From: Lacinutrix sp. Bg11-31
GTDB taxonomy: Bacteria; Bacteroidota; Bacteroidia; Flavobacteriales; Flavobacteriaceae
Direction of reading: 5' to 3'
Assembly: GCF_002831665.1 (NCBI RefSeq)
Contig: NZ_CP025118.1
Coordinates: 1,364,001-1,428,000, forward strand
DNA: 64,000 bases
Shown here: positions 48,188 to 59,200 of the stretch, piece by piece
How positions within the stretch are numbered: the first letter of the stretch is position 1
Layout of the letters: each line of letters opens with the position of its first letter
Made by a program: the position numbers and the translations under genes
The notes under the pieces: generated by a model
Told to the model about the DNA's origin: nothing
The model's input: only the letters and a program-made list of their open reading frames with translations
The model's database searches: none

Positions 48188-51100
48188 TTATTTTAAGTAA
48201 TTTTCTTTTATTGATACTTTTATGCTTTGAACTTTACCAGAACGATTAAACACTTTTTGGCTTGTTTCTTGGTCGAGTGATAAGCTATCAAACGATTTTA
48301 AACTACCCTCTTTAAAAGTTATTTCTAATTTGTTATTTTGAGCTATTTGATACACTACTGGTACTTGGCAATACGTAAATCCTAATGATCCTTTTTCCAT
48401 TTGAATATTTTTTCTTTCGTTAAAAATGTCTATGTATTCAAAACAAGCTGGTTTAGTAAAAAATTCTTCTTTTCTTAATAAACATGGGTTAAATAATAAT
48501 TTTCCTTGTTTTACAACTATCCCTAATTCTCCAAAACGACTTAAAATATCTTCTTTTACTTGACCTGTCATTCCTGGCTGCTGTGCTCCTTTTCCTCCTG
48601 GAGTATGCGAATATGGATCTGTTGAAAAAGCACCATATAATTCAGGTGATTTATGTAAACCAATGCCTTCGTTTATTTCATAGAAATGTTCTAATAAATG
48701 CCCTACAACAACTTCATCTTCACCATCATTAACAGCTTTTATACAGCATTCTTGTACAGCTAATAATAATTTAGAAACCATATGCCAATATATAGACCCT
48801 AATCCTTCATAGCCATAAAATGTACCTGATCTTCCTGTAAAAGCTTTATGATTAAAAACAGCTTCAAAAGCTTGTAATATTTTTGGAGTATCAGTTTCTA
48901 AAAGCGAGTGATATTTGGTTTCTGAAAGATTTTCTAAAGCAGTAGAAACATCACTTGCATTTTTAAAATTTCCGTTGAAATGGTATTCTCCGTTCACATC
49001 TTTTTCAATGATCTGAACGTTTCCATCACTTAATAATTCTTTTAATAATTTCGAGGATAAAACAGCTTTTTCAGAGACTGTATTTCTATCTAAAAACCCT
49101 TTGAGTTCTTTATTTGGATACAACATATAACTATATTGATCCTCTCTAAAAAGTTTACTTTTCTTTAAAGCATTTAATACTTCAAGTGTTTGTTTAGCGT
49201 TTAAATATCCAGAACTTAAAACAGCAACTTGACCTTCTAACATTTCACTTAAATAAGAAATAGAAACAGAATTATTTGCATTAACAGTCATTAAATTATA
49301 TGCATGATATAAATTATCTGAACGCTTGTTTGCTCTAATTGAATGCTCTAAATAAGATTTACTAATTGTAATAAAATCTTTTAACCTATCTATTGAAAGT
49401 GATACCTTTCTTCCTGTAAAAGCATGATCGTAGATATGGGTTCTATAATCACTCCCTGCTTTTCCTAAACTATCTAATATTATTTTTTTATCAGTATCGC
49501 AAATTGATCCTGACAATAAGCTCTTGTTACTTTCAAAGGTTTCTAATACGCTGTTGAAGAAGTCAAATATTTCATTAGAAATTTCTACTTCGACGACATT
49601 TGTTTTAGCAAGTAAATCTTCAAAGAAATCGAAAAATCTTCGTAAATAATAAAGCGTAACCATAGATACTCCATTACCTACCAAAGCATTGTTAGCATCG
49701 TTCCATTCTGGACGTTGCGTATTCATCCAAATCCCTCCCTCAGGAATAAAGTTTGATAACTTCGCTAATGACGTTGCTAATATTTTTTCTACAAAATTTG
49801 CTTTGATAATAAATCTATTTTCATCTCTTAGCAATGCACCGTCTGCTCCTAATTGTTCGCGCTCTTCATGAATTTTATAATCTAAGGCATCGTCAAAAAC
49901 GATAGTATCTTTAGGGTTTTTTAATAAGTCTTTGTATGGCTTTATCTTATATGGCACATTAGCATAGACAAATAAATCTTTTGTAAAGAAACTTTCTAAT
50001 TTACCTGGTTTGTGGTTATTAATAAACTCTAAAAACTTAAGCAAATAAATAATTTGATGATCTCCCCAATAACCAATATAAGACCAAGGATCGTCTGGTT
50101 CAATAGTTTCCCAATCGAAACCACCTTTGGTTACACGATACGGATTATAACCATCAAAAGTAGTCGCATTCAAAAATTTATGAATCATACTTTCAATAAA
50201 CTCTGGGTATGAGTGCGCTAATGCTTCCCAATTCTGGAAAATATCACGCCAGTTTCCTTCATAATCTAAAATTTTAGATCCATCAATTTCACTTCTTGTA
50301 TTAATAGAAAATTTATTCCAAGGACGACTTGGGTCTCCATGACGTCTACTAAATTTTAATGGCATATACTCTAAACACAAACGTCTAAAGTTTTTATCTT
50401 CATTATTATATGCTATTTTTTTAATTTCTGATAAAGAGAATACCTCTGGTAGCGTATTTAATATACTTTCTGATGTTCGCGCTACTTTTTTATTTGCATT
50501 GACAAGATAATTCTTGAAATCCCATTTTTCAATTTGATAATTATCATCAAAAATCCCACCACGCATGATGTTGAATAATGTATTCGCAAAATGACGTGTA
50601 TCTTTTAAACTATCTGCTGAAACTTGAATACCATCTGAAGCAGCATTTAGCTCGACAAGACGTTTGGTTCCAAAGGCTATATTCTCATTAATTTTATCAA
50701 TTAATGTGTTATCTTCTCTTATTTGTTTTGACAAAAATGCAATATCAGAATGATTTTGATTTACATTGGCAACAAACGTCCATTCCTTAGATGAATCTGC
50801 CAATAGTTCAATTTCTGTAGACACAAAATAAGCACCTTTTTCCGCTTTTACATCTACCTCCTGCATTACAGGTTGACCTGATCTAAAATTGTTAAGTTGC
50901 AATGAAGATAATAGGTGTTTTGGGTTATCTAAACCTAAACACCAAACTACATTGGCTTTTAAAGCTTCGCTTGCTTCTGCTTTATCAACAAGAATTGCAC
51001 TAAGCGCATAAATTCCAAGTCCAGTAGCTACTTCTAACTCATTACGTTTGTATGCATCCACCAAATTACTAGATTGATTTTGAATATCACTACCAATGCT

Positions 51101-51640
51101 AGCTGGCATTATATTTTGAATACCGTCCAAAAGAGTCACACTTACAGACGTTTTTGAAGTATTAATTAATTTAGACTTTTTCACAAAGCCAAAGGTGTTA
51201 CTTGAACTCCATTGGTATCTAAATGTTAATTCTAAATCATGATTAATTTCTTCAAAAATAATTTTGTTACCATATCTGTTTTTGTATATGTTTTGAGTTG
51301 TACGATATCTACCAAGTGATCTAATAGCTAATGGTTCCCACATAAACTCTTGATCTTCTTTTTTAACTTTGAAGATCGATTTGTTACCAGTTATATCTGC
51401 AGACTCTGTAATTTTATCATCTGTATAATATGGAAATAATGCATATTCAGAATTTTTACGTCCCGCAGTTAAACCACCGTTACTAGATATAAACATCCAA
51501 TGATTAGAGTCACTTACGATACTCATGAAAAAAGGACGCATTTCATCGTTATTAGAAATCTTAAAATAGGTTTCTTTATCAATGGTTACTTGTGTCATTG
51601 ATATATTAGCTTTTTCTAAATTATTTATTACTTGTTCCAT
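48188..51640 (-). CDS. GH149-like beta-1,3-oligoglucan phosphorylase
   Basis: A cytosolic protein of about 1150 residues without signal peptide. It has the two-part layout of GH94-related phosphorylases: an N-terminal beta-sandwich and an alpha/alpha toroid with YEGNWRDIFQNWEAL, WSYIGYWGDHQIIYLLKFLEF and MNTQRPEWNDANNALVGNG. Length and wording suit GH149, whose members split beta-1,3-gluco-oligosaccharides with phosphate to give glucose 1-phosphate. GH94 and GH161 are alternatives. An AAAGGAG sits 12 bases before the ATG at 51640 and 6 bases before an in-frame TTG at 51646, so either may be the start. A strong terminator lies just upstream. Confidence 0.75.
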   Translation of the reverse strand: MEQVINNLEKANISMTQVTIDKETYFKISNNDEMRPFFMSIVSDSNHWMFISSNGGLTAGRKNSEYALFPYYTDDKITESADITGNKSIFKVKKEDQEFMWEPLAIRSLGRYRTTQNIYKNRYGNKIIFEEINHDLELTFRYQWSSSNTFGFVKKSKLINTSKTSVSVTLLDGIQNIMPASIGSDIQNQSSNLVDAYKRNELEVATGLGIYALSAILVDKAEASEALKANVVWCLGLDNPKHLLSSLQLNNFRSGQPVMQEVDVKAEKGAYFVSTEIELLADSSKEWTFVANVNQNHSDIAFLSKQIREDNTLIDKINENIAFGTKRLVELNAASDGIQVSADSLKDTRHFANTLFNIMRGGIFDDNYQIEKWDFKNYLVNANKKVARTSESILNTLPEVFSLSEIKKIAYNNEDKNFRRLCLEYMPLKFSRRHGDPSRPWNKFSINTRSEIDGSKILDYEGNWRDIFQNWEALAHSYPEFIESMIHKFLNATTFDGYNPYRVTKGGFDWETIEPDDPWSYIGYWGDHQIIYLLKFLEFINNHKPGKLESFFTKDLFVYANVPYKIKPYKDLLKNPKDTIVFDDALDYKIHEEREQLGADGALLRDENRFIIKANFVEKILATSLAKLSNFIPEGGIWMNTQRPEWNDANNALVGNGVSMVTLYYLRRFFDFFEDLLAKTNVVEVEISNEIFDFFNSVLETFESNKSLLSGSICDTDKKIILDSLGKAGSDYRTHIYDHAFTGRKVSLSIDRLKDFITISKSYLEHSIRANKRSDNLYHAYNLMTVNANNSVSISYLSEMLEGQVAVLSSGYLNAKQTLEVLNALKKSKLFREDQYSYMLYPNKELKGFLDRNTVSEKAVLSSKLLKELLSDGNVQIIEKDVNGEYHFNGNFKNASDVSTALENLSETKYHSLLETDTPKILQAFEAVFNHKAFTGRSGTFYGYEGLGSIYWHMVSKLLLAVQECCIKAVNDGEDEVVVGHLLEHFYEINEGIGLHKSPELYGAFSTDPYSHTPGGKGAQQPGMTGQVKEDILSRFGELGIVVKQGKLLFNPCLLRKEEFFTKPACFEYIDIFNERKNIQMEKGSLGFTYCQVPVVYQIAQNNKLEITFKEGSLKSFDSLSLDQETSQKVFNRSGKVQSIKVSIKENYLK

Positions 51641-51708
51641 TAGCAATATATTCTCCTTTTAGGTTGATTAAATAAAGACTTTACTTTGTTTTTACACAAA
51701 AAAAAACA

Positions 51709-51732
51709 CGGTCCTAACACAAATTAAGACCG
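51709..51732 (-). terminator. Intrinsic terminator inside the glucan gene cluster
   Basis: On the minus strand, a 9-bp stem (CGGTCTTAA with TTAGGACCG, one G-U pair) with a 6-base loop is followed by about ten T. It lies about 70 bases past the PKD lipoprotein stop and before the GH149-like gene, so it divides the cluster into a surface part and a catabolic part or lowers readthrough. Confidence 0.8.
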
Positions 51733-51800
51733 CATTAATATTTAATTAATTATTCAATATTTATAGTTTTAAATCGCAGTTAAAGAATTATTCGTACAGA

Positions 51801-53945
51801 TTAATTAAAAGTGATGTTATCAAAATATACTACGTTATCTGATGATCTTGCAGCATCAAAATCAGGAAAAACAACTATTTGATCAATATTTGTAGAGCCA
51901 TCTAGTCCATTTCCTATACGTCCAGTAAAATCAAATGTTAATTCTTCCCACTGATTAATAACGGTATTTGATACTTTAATCTCTTCTTGAGCTCCTCCAG
52001 CAGGATTTACTAATTTAATTCCAACATCGCTAATTATCGTTTTATAAACCATAATTTTAATAATAGCATTAGAAGAAGATAGATCCCATGTTATACCCAT
52101 TTCTCCATGCGCTGTTTCAGTTCCAACCCATGGCGCACCTGCTTGTAATGCTGTGATTTTTGCAACAGAAGTAGATGTGTTTATTCCTGAAGCGTCAGGA
52201 TTATTTACAAATTCTAATGGTGCATTACCAACATTTTCAAATACATTCCAAGCCCAGTTAGCTCCAAATCCAGTAGACTCAAAATCAATTGTTTGTGTAA
52301 GGTCGTAAGTACCACCACCACCACCGCTTCCGCCAGTACCAAGGTTTAATTTTAAATCATCGAAATAATACGTATTTGTATTTGCAGGCCCTTCTAAATC
52401 GAAGAATATTACAAGTTTATCATATTTATTACTATCTGAAGCACCAAATGGAATCGTTAATTCCTCCCATGCGTTTGTGCTAGTTGTACTTATAGTAGAA
52501 GCTACTTCTGTATTTATATTACCATCAGCCGTATCTTCTAACTTAAAAGTCACTTTATAACCCGAGACTGGTGAAAATACTTTGACAGTGAAATTAGAAC
52601 CGTTTGTAAACGTAATTTTATCTGCAAAGTCAATCTGTATATTATCCCAAGACTCTACACCTAATTTGGTTACTTTACCTACTTTACAAGAATTATTTAC
52701 GGCAGTACTAACATCTGGGTTATCAACATACTCATAAGTAGCATTATCTTCAATAAACGTTACACCACTACCTGCAGCTGCCGGATCACTCATAAAAGTT
52801 ATATTAATGTCTGCTGTATTTAATGACTGTGATGTTTCTGGCACACAAGAACCTCCTGTTCCTGAACCTGTTCCATATACCATTAAATCATCAAAGTAAT
52901 ATGTACTAGCATCTGCTACGTTAAAATTGAAGAAAATCACCATCTTATTAAATTGCGGTGTTGTTGTTGCTTCAAAATCAAAAGTTAATTCTTCCCAACC
53001 ATTAACTACAGTTGTAGTAGCAAGTAGTTCTACGGAATTTCCAGCGTTACCAATTTCTTCTAATTTCAATAAAACTGGTGTATTTGATACAGGAGACCAA
53101 ACTTTCATTTTTACACCTTCAGAGGCAATAAAATCTAATTTATCTGTTAAATCAATTTGTATATTATCATAAGGAGAGTTATTAGCTCTTATTACCTGAC
53201 CTACTTTGCATGAGGTGTTTAATGGATCGGCAGCATCTGGATTATCTATCCAAGTAAATGTTGCATTATCTTCAACTACAGCAGGCGTATTCGTTTGAAA
53301 AGTGATATTTAAATCTACTGCTGCTATTGATTCTGAAGTTTCTTGAGTACATACTATAGTAGTAACATTAACTGTTCTAGTAACTTGTATCGCTTCATTG
53401 CCTTGAGTATCCATTACATCATAAGTAATGATATAACTACCTTCTACAGCAGTATCAACGGTATCACCACCAACAACAATACTTGGTGTAATATCTCCAT
53501 CTACATCATCAAGAGCTGTTGCTCCCGGATCTGTAAAAGCATCTCCTAAAGTTACATTCATTGTTGCATCTCCTATTAAGGTAATTAAAGGGATTTCAGC
53601 ATCTAAAAAGATTATTGTGTCTGAATAAGTATCAGAAGCACCAGCAGAATTTGAAGCAGTAAGAACAATGGTATACGAACCATTATTAGCGAATTTTTTT
53701 ATTGGATTCACCTCTGTTGAAGTTGATTCTTCCGCTAGAGTAGTTTGATCTCCAAAGGCCCATGAATATCTTGTAGCTTTTGTAGATGTATTAATAAAAG
53801 TAACTGTTCTGGTATTAAAATCGATAGTATGTGTAAAACCTGCTACTATTTGAGGTAACGCATCATCATCTTCATTACAACCTAAAAAAGATAAGGCTAA
53901 TACTAGTATTAAAATACTTTTAGTTTTGTTAAATAATTGTTTCAT
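51801..53945 (-). CDS. Surface glycan-binding lipoprotein with PKD, Ig-like and three jelly-roll modules
   Basis: A 714-residue lipoprotein (LSFLGC, Cys23, then NEDDD). A PKD domain (about 35-115, RYSWAFGDQTTLAEES) and a DUF5011 Ig-like domain (about 118-195, FTDPGATALDDVDGDIT) lead to three carbohydrate-binding-like jelly rolls (about 200-360, 370-535, 545-714), each ending in YYFDDL or VYFDNI. The first two are clearly related. No catalytic residues are evident. In this operon, without SusD, it is a strong candidate for the surface receptor that holds beta-glucan for GH16. Localisation is inferred. Confidence 0.82.
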   Translation of the reverse strand: MKQLFNKTKSILILVLALSFLGCNEDDDALPQIVAGFTHTIDFNTRTVTFINTSTKATRYSWAFGDQTTLAEESTSTEVNPIKKFANNGSYTIVLTASNSAGASDTYSDTIIFLDAEIPLITLIGDATMNVTLGDAFTDPGATALDDVDGDITPSIVVGGDTVDTAVEGSYIITYDVMDTQGNEAIQVTRTVNVTTIVCTQETSESIAAVDLNITFQTNTPAVVEDNATFTWIDNPDAADPLNTSCKVGQVIRANNSPYDNIQIDLTDKLDFIASEGVKMKVWSPVSNTPVLLKLEEIGNAGNSVELLATTTVVNGWEELTFDFEATTTPQFNKMVIFFNFNVADASTYYFDDLMVYGTGSGTGGSCVPETSQSLNTADINITFMSDPAAAGSGVTFIEDNATYEYVDNPDVSTAVNNSCKVGKVTKLGVESWDNIQIDFADKITFTNGSNFTVKVFSPVSGYKVTFKLEDTADGNINTEVASTISTTSTNAWEELTIPFGASDSNKYDKLVIFFDLEGPANTNTYYFDDLKLNLGTGGSGGGGGTYDLTQTIDFESTGFGANWAWNVFENVGNAPLEFVNNPDASGINTSTSVAKITALQAGAPWVGTETAHGEMGITWDLSSSNAIIKIMVYKTIISDVGIKLVNPAGGAQEEIKVSNTVINQWEELTFDFTGRIGNGLDGSTNIDQIVVFPDFDAARSSDNVVYFDNITFN

Positions 53946-53958
53946 AATTCTTATTTTT

Positions 53959-54801
53959 TTAGTTACTAATATTTTTATAAACTCTTACGTAATCTACTAA
54001 CATGGTTTGTGGAAATACTGTTTCTGTATTTGGATAGCCAACATAATTCCCACCTACTGCTAGGTTAATAATAATGAAAAACGGCTTATTAAACACCCAT
54101 TCGCCAGTGACATCTTCTGGTGTAATTTGGTTGTATAATACGTCATCCACATAGTAATTAATATATTCTGGTGTCCACTCTATGCCAAATACATGAAAAC
54201 CTGTATCGAAACGGTCATTTTCTAAAGTGTAAGATTTTGTTATAGCTTCACCAGCTGAATAACCCGGTCCATGAACAGTTCCATGAACTGTAGTTGGTTC
54301 TTGTCCTCGATATTCCATGATATCTATTTCTCCACATTGCGGCCAAATAACTTCGTCACAATCCTCTCCAAGTAACCAAAAAGCTGGCCACATACCTTGA
54401 CCATATGGTAATCTTATACTTGCTTCAAAACGACCATAAGCCTGATCGAATTTACCTTCTGTTAAAAGTCGTGATGATGTATAAGAAGATCCATTATATT
54501 GTTCCTCTTTTGCTGTAATTAACAAATAGCCATTTTCTACTTTTACATTTTCTGTACGATCTGTATAATATTGAAGTTCATTATTTCCCCAACCATTTTC
54601 GCCATTACCTATGTTGAAATTCCAAAGTGCATTATTAGGTGCTCCATCAGTATTAAACTCATCTTGCATAACAATCTCTGTAAAGTTTGCTACAGTTTGT
54701 TTTTCGTTTGTTGAACAACTTGTAATTGCTAAAAACAACATTGCTATAAAAAACATAGAAATCGTTTTCAATAGATCTTTTTTATAATTGATTTTATTCA
54801 T
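53959..54801 (-). CDS. GH16 laminarinase-like lipoprotein
   Basis: A 280-residue GH16 enzyme with signal peptide and lipobox (AITSC, Cys29). The catalytic signature GEIDIMEYRG gives E158, D160 and E163, of the laminarinase type (ExDxxE). FEASIRLPYGQGMWPAFWLLG and WTPEYINYYVDDVLY are standard. It should make internal cuts in beta-1,3-glucan at the surface. It starts 16 bases after the Big_2 lipoprotein stop and ends 13 bases before the PKD lipoprotein start. Confidence 0.93.
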   Translation of the reverse strand: MNKINYKKDLLKTISMFFIAMLFLAITSCSTNEKQTVANFTEIVMQDEFNTDGAPNNALWNFNIGNGENGWGNNELQYYTDRTENVKVENGYLLITAKEEQYNGSSYTSSRLLTEGKFDQAYGRFEASIRLPYGQGMWPAFWLLGEDCDEVIWPQCGEIDIMEYRGQEPTTVHGTVHGPGYSAGEAITKSYTLENDRFDTGFHVFGIEWTPEYINYYVDDVLYNQITPEDVTGEWVFNKPFFIIINLAVGGNYVGYPNTETVFPQTMLVDYVRVYKNISN

Positions 54802-54817
54802 CTTTTTATATTATTAA

Positions 54818-56218
54818 TTATTCGTAGAAATAAACGTTATCTAAATAAAAATCAGTTAACGTGGCAAAATTAATATTCTCATATATAATAAGCCCTAAGT
54901 GATCTCTATCAGCCAAGGTTATAGGTAAATCTAATGAAACCCATGTGTCTGCTTGAACATCAGAAGCACTTATAAATATTTGTTGTCTAGTATCATCTGT
55001 GCCTCCATCTACTCCGTCAGGCCCAAAATCTACAACCGAGATTAGAAAGTCAAATAATGATGGTAATCCATCTGGTATATAAATATCTACATGTAAAAAA
55101 TTCATATTCGTTGCATCTATAGTTGGATTAGCAAATTGAGTCCCTACGAAATTAAAGTTTGAATACCCTAAAATATTATCGCCACTTGCTATAAAATCTG
55201 CAGACGTTGTTGTTTGGAAAGGTTCCCAAAATCCATTATAAAAATCTACAGGTACATTAGTGTAATGGTCACTAAAAATAGAAATTACAGTGTTTGGATC
55301 TCTTGTAGGTGTTGGAGCTAAATCAAAACTACCTGCCGAATTAACTGTTAAGGATCCTTCTGCCGGAACTCCGTTTATACTAGCCGTAATTACCGCACTA
55401 CCTTCACCAACTATAGTTACTATACCTAACTCGCTTACTAATGCTACATTTGTATTTGAAGAGGTAAATGTAAAATAGGAAGGTGCAGCACTTACTGTTT
55501 GGTTAACACCTGACCCTAAATTAAAGGTTTGTGTTAAACCTGTTAAAGGAATTGGTGCTCCTAAAAATGCAGTTTGCACAATATCTTGACTATTAAAAAT
55601 AGCTGGTCTTGGTTGCGCAATATTACCTAATTTTTCATATTTTAGTTCGTCAATCCAAAAAGTGTAACCACCTTCATCATCAGCATTTTCTGCACCTTCT
55701 GCATACCAAAACATTCCACCTGCCTCTATTAATTTTGAAGGATCAGGTATTGGTATAATATATTTAGTCCAAACTGTTGATATTTGTAAATTTTGAACAG
55801 TAACTTGATATTTATTATCTGTATTGCCATCGATACCAAAACCAATTTCGTTAATATCTGCACCTTGAGACGCTTTTGCCCAAAATGTTAATGCATCGAA
55901 GCCAGATAAATCTCGTGGTCCTAAACTTGGAAAAGTTGCTCCTCCATAATTAACTCCAAAACTAGGTATATCGAATCGCATAGATGCTGATCCTTGATAC
56001 GTTTCGTCTTCCTCTACAGAAAAAGCCTCTAAAAAAGAACCTGTAAAAGGAAAGTAATCTAAACCTCCAACAAACCCATCAATAAAAACATCTCCATTTG
56101 TAGGATATGTTGCAAATTCTACATCGCTTGACGGCTCTCTTTCGCAACCTAATATTGAGATGAAAAGAAGTCCAAAAAAGGCTGCTTTTTTTAAAAAAGT
56201 ATATGTTCTATTTTTCAT
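54818..56218 (-). CDS. Surface glycan-binding lipoprotein with Big_2 domain
   Basis: A 466-residue lipoprotein. The ATG at 56218 gives a signal peptide and lipobox (SILGC, Cys25); the frame is open to 56296 but that would overlap the upstream gene. A jelly-roll-like domain (about 40-190, FWIDELKYEKLG) is followed by a Big_2 immunoglobulin-like domain (about 205-295, SNTNVALVSELGIVTIVGEGSAVITAS) and a second jelly roll (about 310-466, DFYLDNVYFYE). It has no catalytic motif. It begins 13 bases after the glycosidase-barrel gene stop and probably binds glucan near it. Confidence 0.85.
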   Translation of the reverse strand: MKNRTYTFLKKAAFFGLLFISILGCEREPSSDVEFATYPTNGDVFIDGFVGGLDYFPFTGSFLEAFSVEEDETYQGSASMRFDIPSFGVNYGGATFPSLGPRDLSGFDALTFWAKASQGADINEIGFGIDGNTDNKYQVTVQNLQISTVWTKYIIPIPDPSKLIEAGGMFWYAEGAENADDEGGYTFWIDELKYEKLGNIAQPRPAIFNSQDIVQTAFLGAPIPLTGLTQTFNLGSGVNQTVSAAPSYFTFTSSNTNVALVSELGIVTIVGEGSAVITASINGVPAEGSLTVNSAGSFDLAPTPTRDPNTVISIFSDHYTNVPVDFYNGFWEPFQTTTSADFIASGDNILGYSNFNFVGTQFANPTIDATNMNFLHVDIYIPDGLPSLFDFLISVVDFGPDGVDGGTDDTRQQIFISASDVQADTWVSLDLPITLADRDHLGLIIYENINFATLTDFYLDNVYFYE

Positions 56219-56231
56219 ATCTATTTGCTTT

Positions 56232-59200
56232 TTATTTTCCAATGTTAATATGTATGTATGTTCTAATTTCCCATTCGCTACCATTACCAAACCCAACTGG
56301 ACTTAATATAGGTGAAGTTGAAAACTCTGAAGCTGTGTTATTAGGAGTGTATCTAGGCGAATATTCGTCTAGCGAACGCCAAGTTCCACGAATTCCAATT
56401 TTTGTATCTGGCAAAACAAACCAGCCTGGCTTACCTAATGTTGTAGATATATCTAACATTGTTTGTAATGGATAGGTAAGGTTGTAATCGCGATGATAAT
56501 CAAATGGTCCCCAATCGTTTAATTTAAGTTCGTGAACAATTTTTATTTTTTTATAGATAACTCTAATATCTCCTCCAAAACGATTGATCAATCTTTCGTC
56601 GCTTCCGTTTGCTTGTCCGTTACCTGTATAAAAATTTGCTATAAGTCCTAAATCTGGACTTACCTTAGAAACTATTCTGGTATTTATTTCCCATAAATCT
56701 TCGGCTGGTGCAGCATTAGGGAAGGCAAATGCTGTTCTATTGGCTAAAAAGCCAATTGCAGCATCTTGAGCAGTTGGGTGGTGACGATATACAAAACCAA
56801 GATTCATTGCAAATTTAGCATCCTCTGCTCTATCATTATCCCATTCGTACATCCAAGTTCCTGGTGTTGGATCGTAAGTCAATAAAAGTTCTCCTGCAGT
56901 TGTTTCTCTATTTGCTCTAACGGCAAATGGATCGTCTTGAATATTTCTTAATCTACCTGTTCCATTAACATCGTTAGGCATTGCTGCAACAATTGGTTTT
57001 TGCCATAAAAAATTTGGAGCTATTTGAAAATTACCAAAAGAATAAGTAAATCCAGAAAGGAAGTTTGTTTGATTACCACTTCCTGAATCCTTTAGTCTCC
57101 AACCAGTAAATGTTTGTGTTTGGTCTCCACCTCCATTAGCAACTAATCCCATTACAGATCCTTGGCCATACCAATTAAATCGTCCTTTTTGGTAGGTTAG
57201 TTTTGCTTTGGCTCCCCAATTATCTTCGTTATTAATTTTATCTGTATAAATTATATAATTACCAGATTCTCCTTCTGCAAACTGAAATTCTCTGCCATTT
57301 AAAGGTTGTCCTCCCCAAATACCACCTAATTCTACTCCTATATTACCAAAATCCCTTTTTACATGTAATGTTGCTCTACGTGTTTTTGGTAATGGTACAG
57401 CTATAGAAGTTACAGCTTCACCTACATCATCAATATCTTCATGATACACTCCTGTAACATCATATTTCCCAAATGTTTTACTATATTTTAATAGAAACGC
57501 AGGATTGGCTCCCCACCACAATTGTGGCCCGAAAGCTGCTTTTAATCCTTTTAATCCTTTTTTAGCATCTATTTCTATACCCGAAATTTCTCCATTATAG
57601 ATATCTAAATTTGGTCCGTAATTTGCTTCTGGATATAAACCGAAGAAATCTCCTTCGTAACCCCAATGATAGTGTCCTGTTCTATAAAAACCTCTAACAT
57701 CTGCTTCTTTACCATTCCACTCGAATTCTGCATTATAAACTTGTAATCTATTTAAATCGCTAAGATTAAGATTACCATCGTCTGTATTTACCGATCTTGA
57801 CTGTCCTCTATTCTCATAAAAGATTTCATCTATAGGATTAGTTGCTACATTACCTAGAATATTAACGTTTACATTTGCTCTCATGTTTGGAGCAGGATTT
57901 GCTTCTACACCAATATAATAAGATTGCATATGATCGAATCCTAATTGACTTGGAGACGCATTTGGGTTTTCTGGATCTTGATTATCTGGTGTTGTTAATA
58001 AAGAACCACCTGTATTATAAGTTGTAAATTCTGCTCTTAGATTACTAAGTTTGATTTTATCGCTACTTGCTCCTTTTAAAGCTGCTTTATCACCACGCGC
58101 TCTTAAAACGGCGTCCATTAAATTAATATTATTAAAATGATTACTGATAAAATCTTGATCTACACCATCTATATATGGATTAATTTGATGCGCTTCTTTT
58201 AAAGAGTAATATGCAGCTCTTGGATATAAATCATATAAACCTCTATCGTTTGTTTGCCCTTTAGCACAGATACCAAACCACTCTTCATTCATGTTATTTT
58301 CTCCTGGTGCTAAATCTCTTGAATATCCACCATTTGCCCACGAAGCATTGTTATCGTGAACCTCTAAGTTTTTTGTTTGTCCATATTTCCACCAACCATC
58401 ACTAAACTGAAAAGTAAAACCTCCAATTGAGTTTCCTGATTTACCTAAACCAGCAGCATTCTCGTAAATCTCTCTCCAATTACCAACCATATAATAGGCT
58501 TGCGATTCTTGATCTTCATCATTATTTATAGCATTAAATGCATCAGCTCCAAATTCTGTAAAAAGAATAGGTTTATTTAATTTGTTTTTAACCTCTTCAA
58601 AAGCATCACCAAAAGAAACACCTCGATACATGTTTGTTCCATAAATGTCTACATCTTTACATTCTTCAGCTACAATATCTGAAAACAATAAATCTCCGTT
58701 ACATATTGCAACTGGATGCGAACCATCTATAGATTTTATTTTCAATGCAGCATCATTCATTAGCTTATACATTGGTCTTCCACGCTTTTCGCCAACAGCT
58801 TTTCTTTTTTCTTCTTCATCTGGAAAATCTTCAGTTTCTGCACCTGCCCAAAATAAACCGTAATTATTTTCGTTTCCTAATAGAAACATTAATAAACCTG
58901 GAGTGTTTTTATATTGTTCGGCAAGTTCTGTTACTTCATTCAACAACATCGCTTGTGTTTTCTGGTCTCTATAATCTGTTACAGGAACCCAAACCCCATC
59001 TATGGTTAAACCATAACGACCAAAAGAATGATTAAGCATGGTGTGAATACCATAATTTTCGTAGATATATTTAATCCATTTTGGTTGCACTCCTGTATAT
59101 TGACGAATTGCATTAACTCCCATATTTTTAAGAAGTCCCATTTCTTTATCTAGTGCAGCTTTTATAACATCGTCTGATTGTTTCCATAAACTATATGAAT

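Noticed and set aside
51801..56218. SusD-type glycan-binding proteins
   Set aside because: Both lipoproteins are beta-sandwich chains (PKD, Big_2, jelly rolls) without the helical repeat layout of SusD.
56219..56296. Longer N-terminus for the Big_2 lipoprotein
   Set aside because: It would overlap the upstream gene and bury the signal peptide; the ATG at 56218 gives a proper lipobox.
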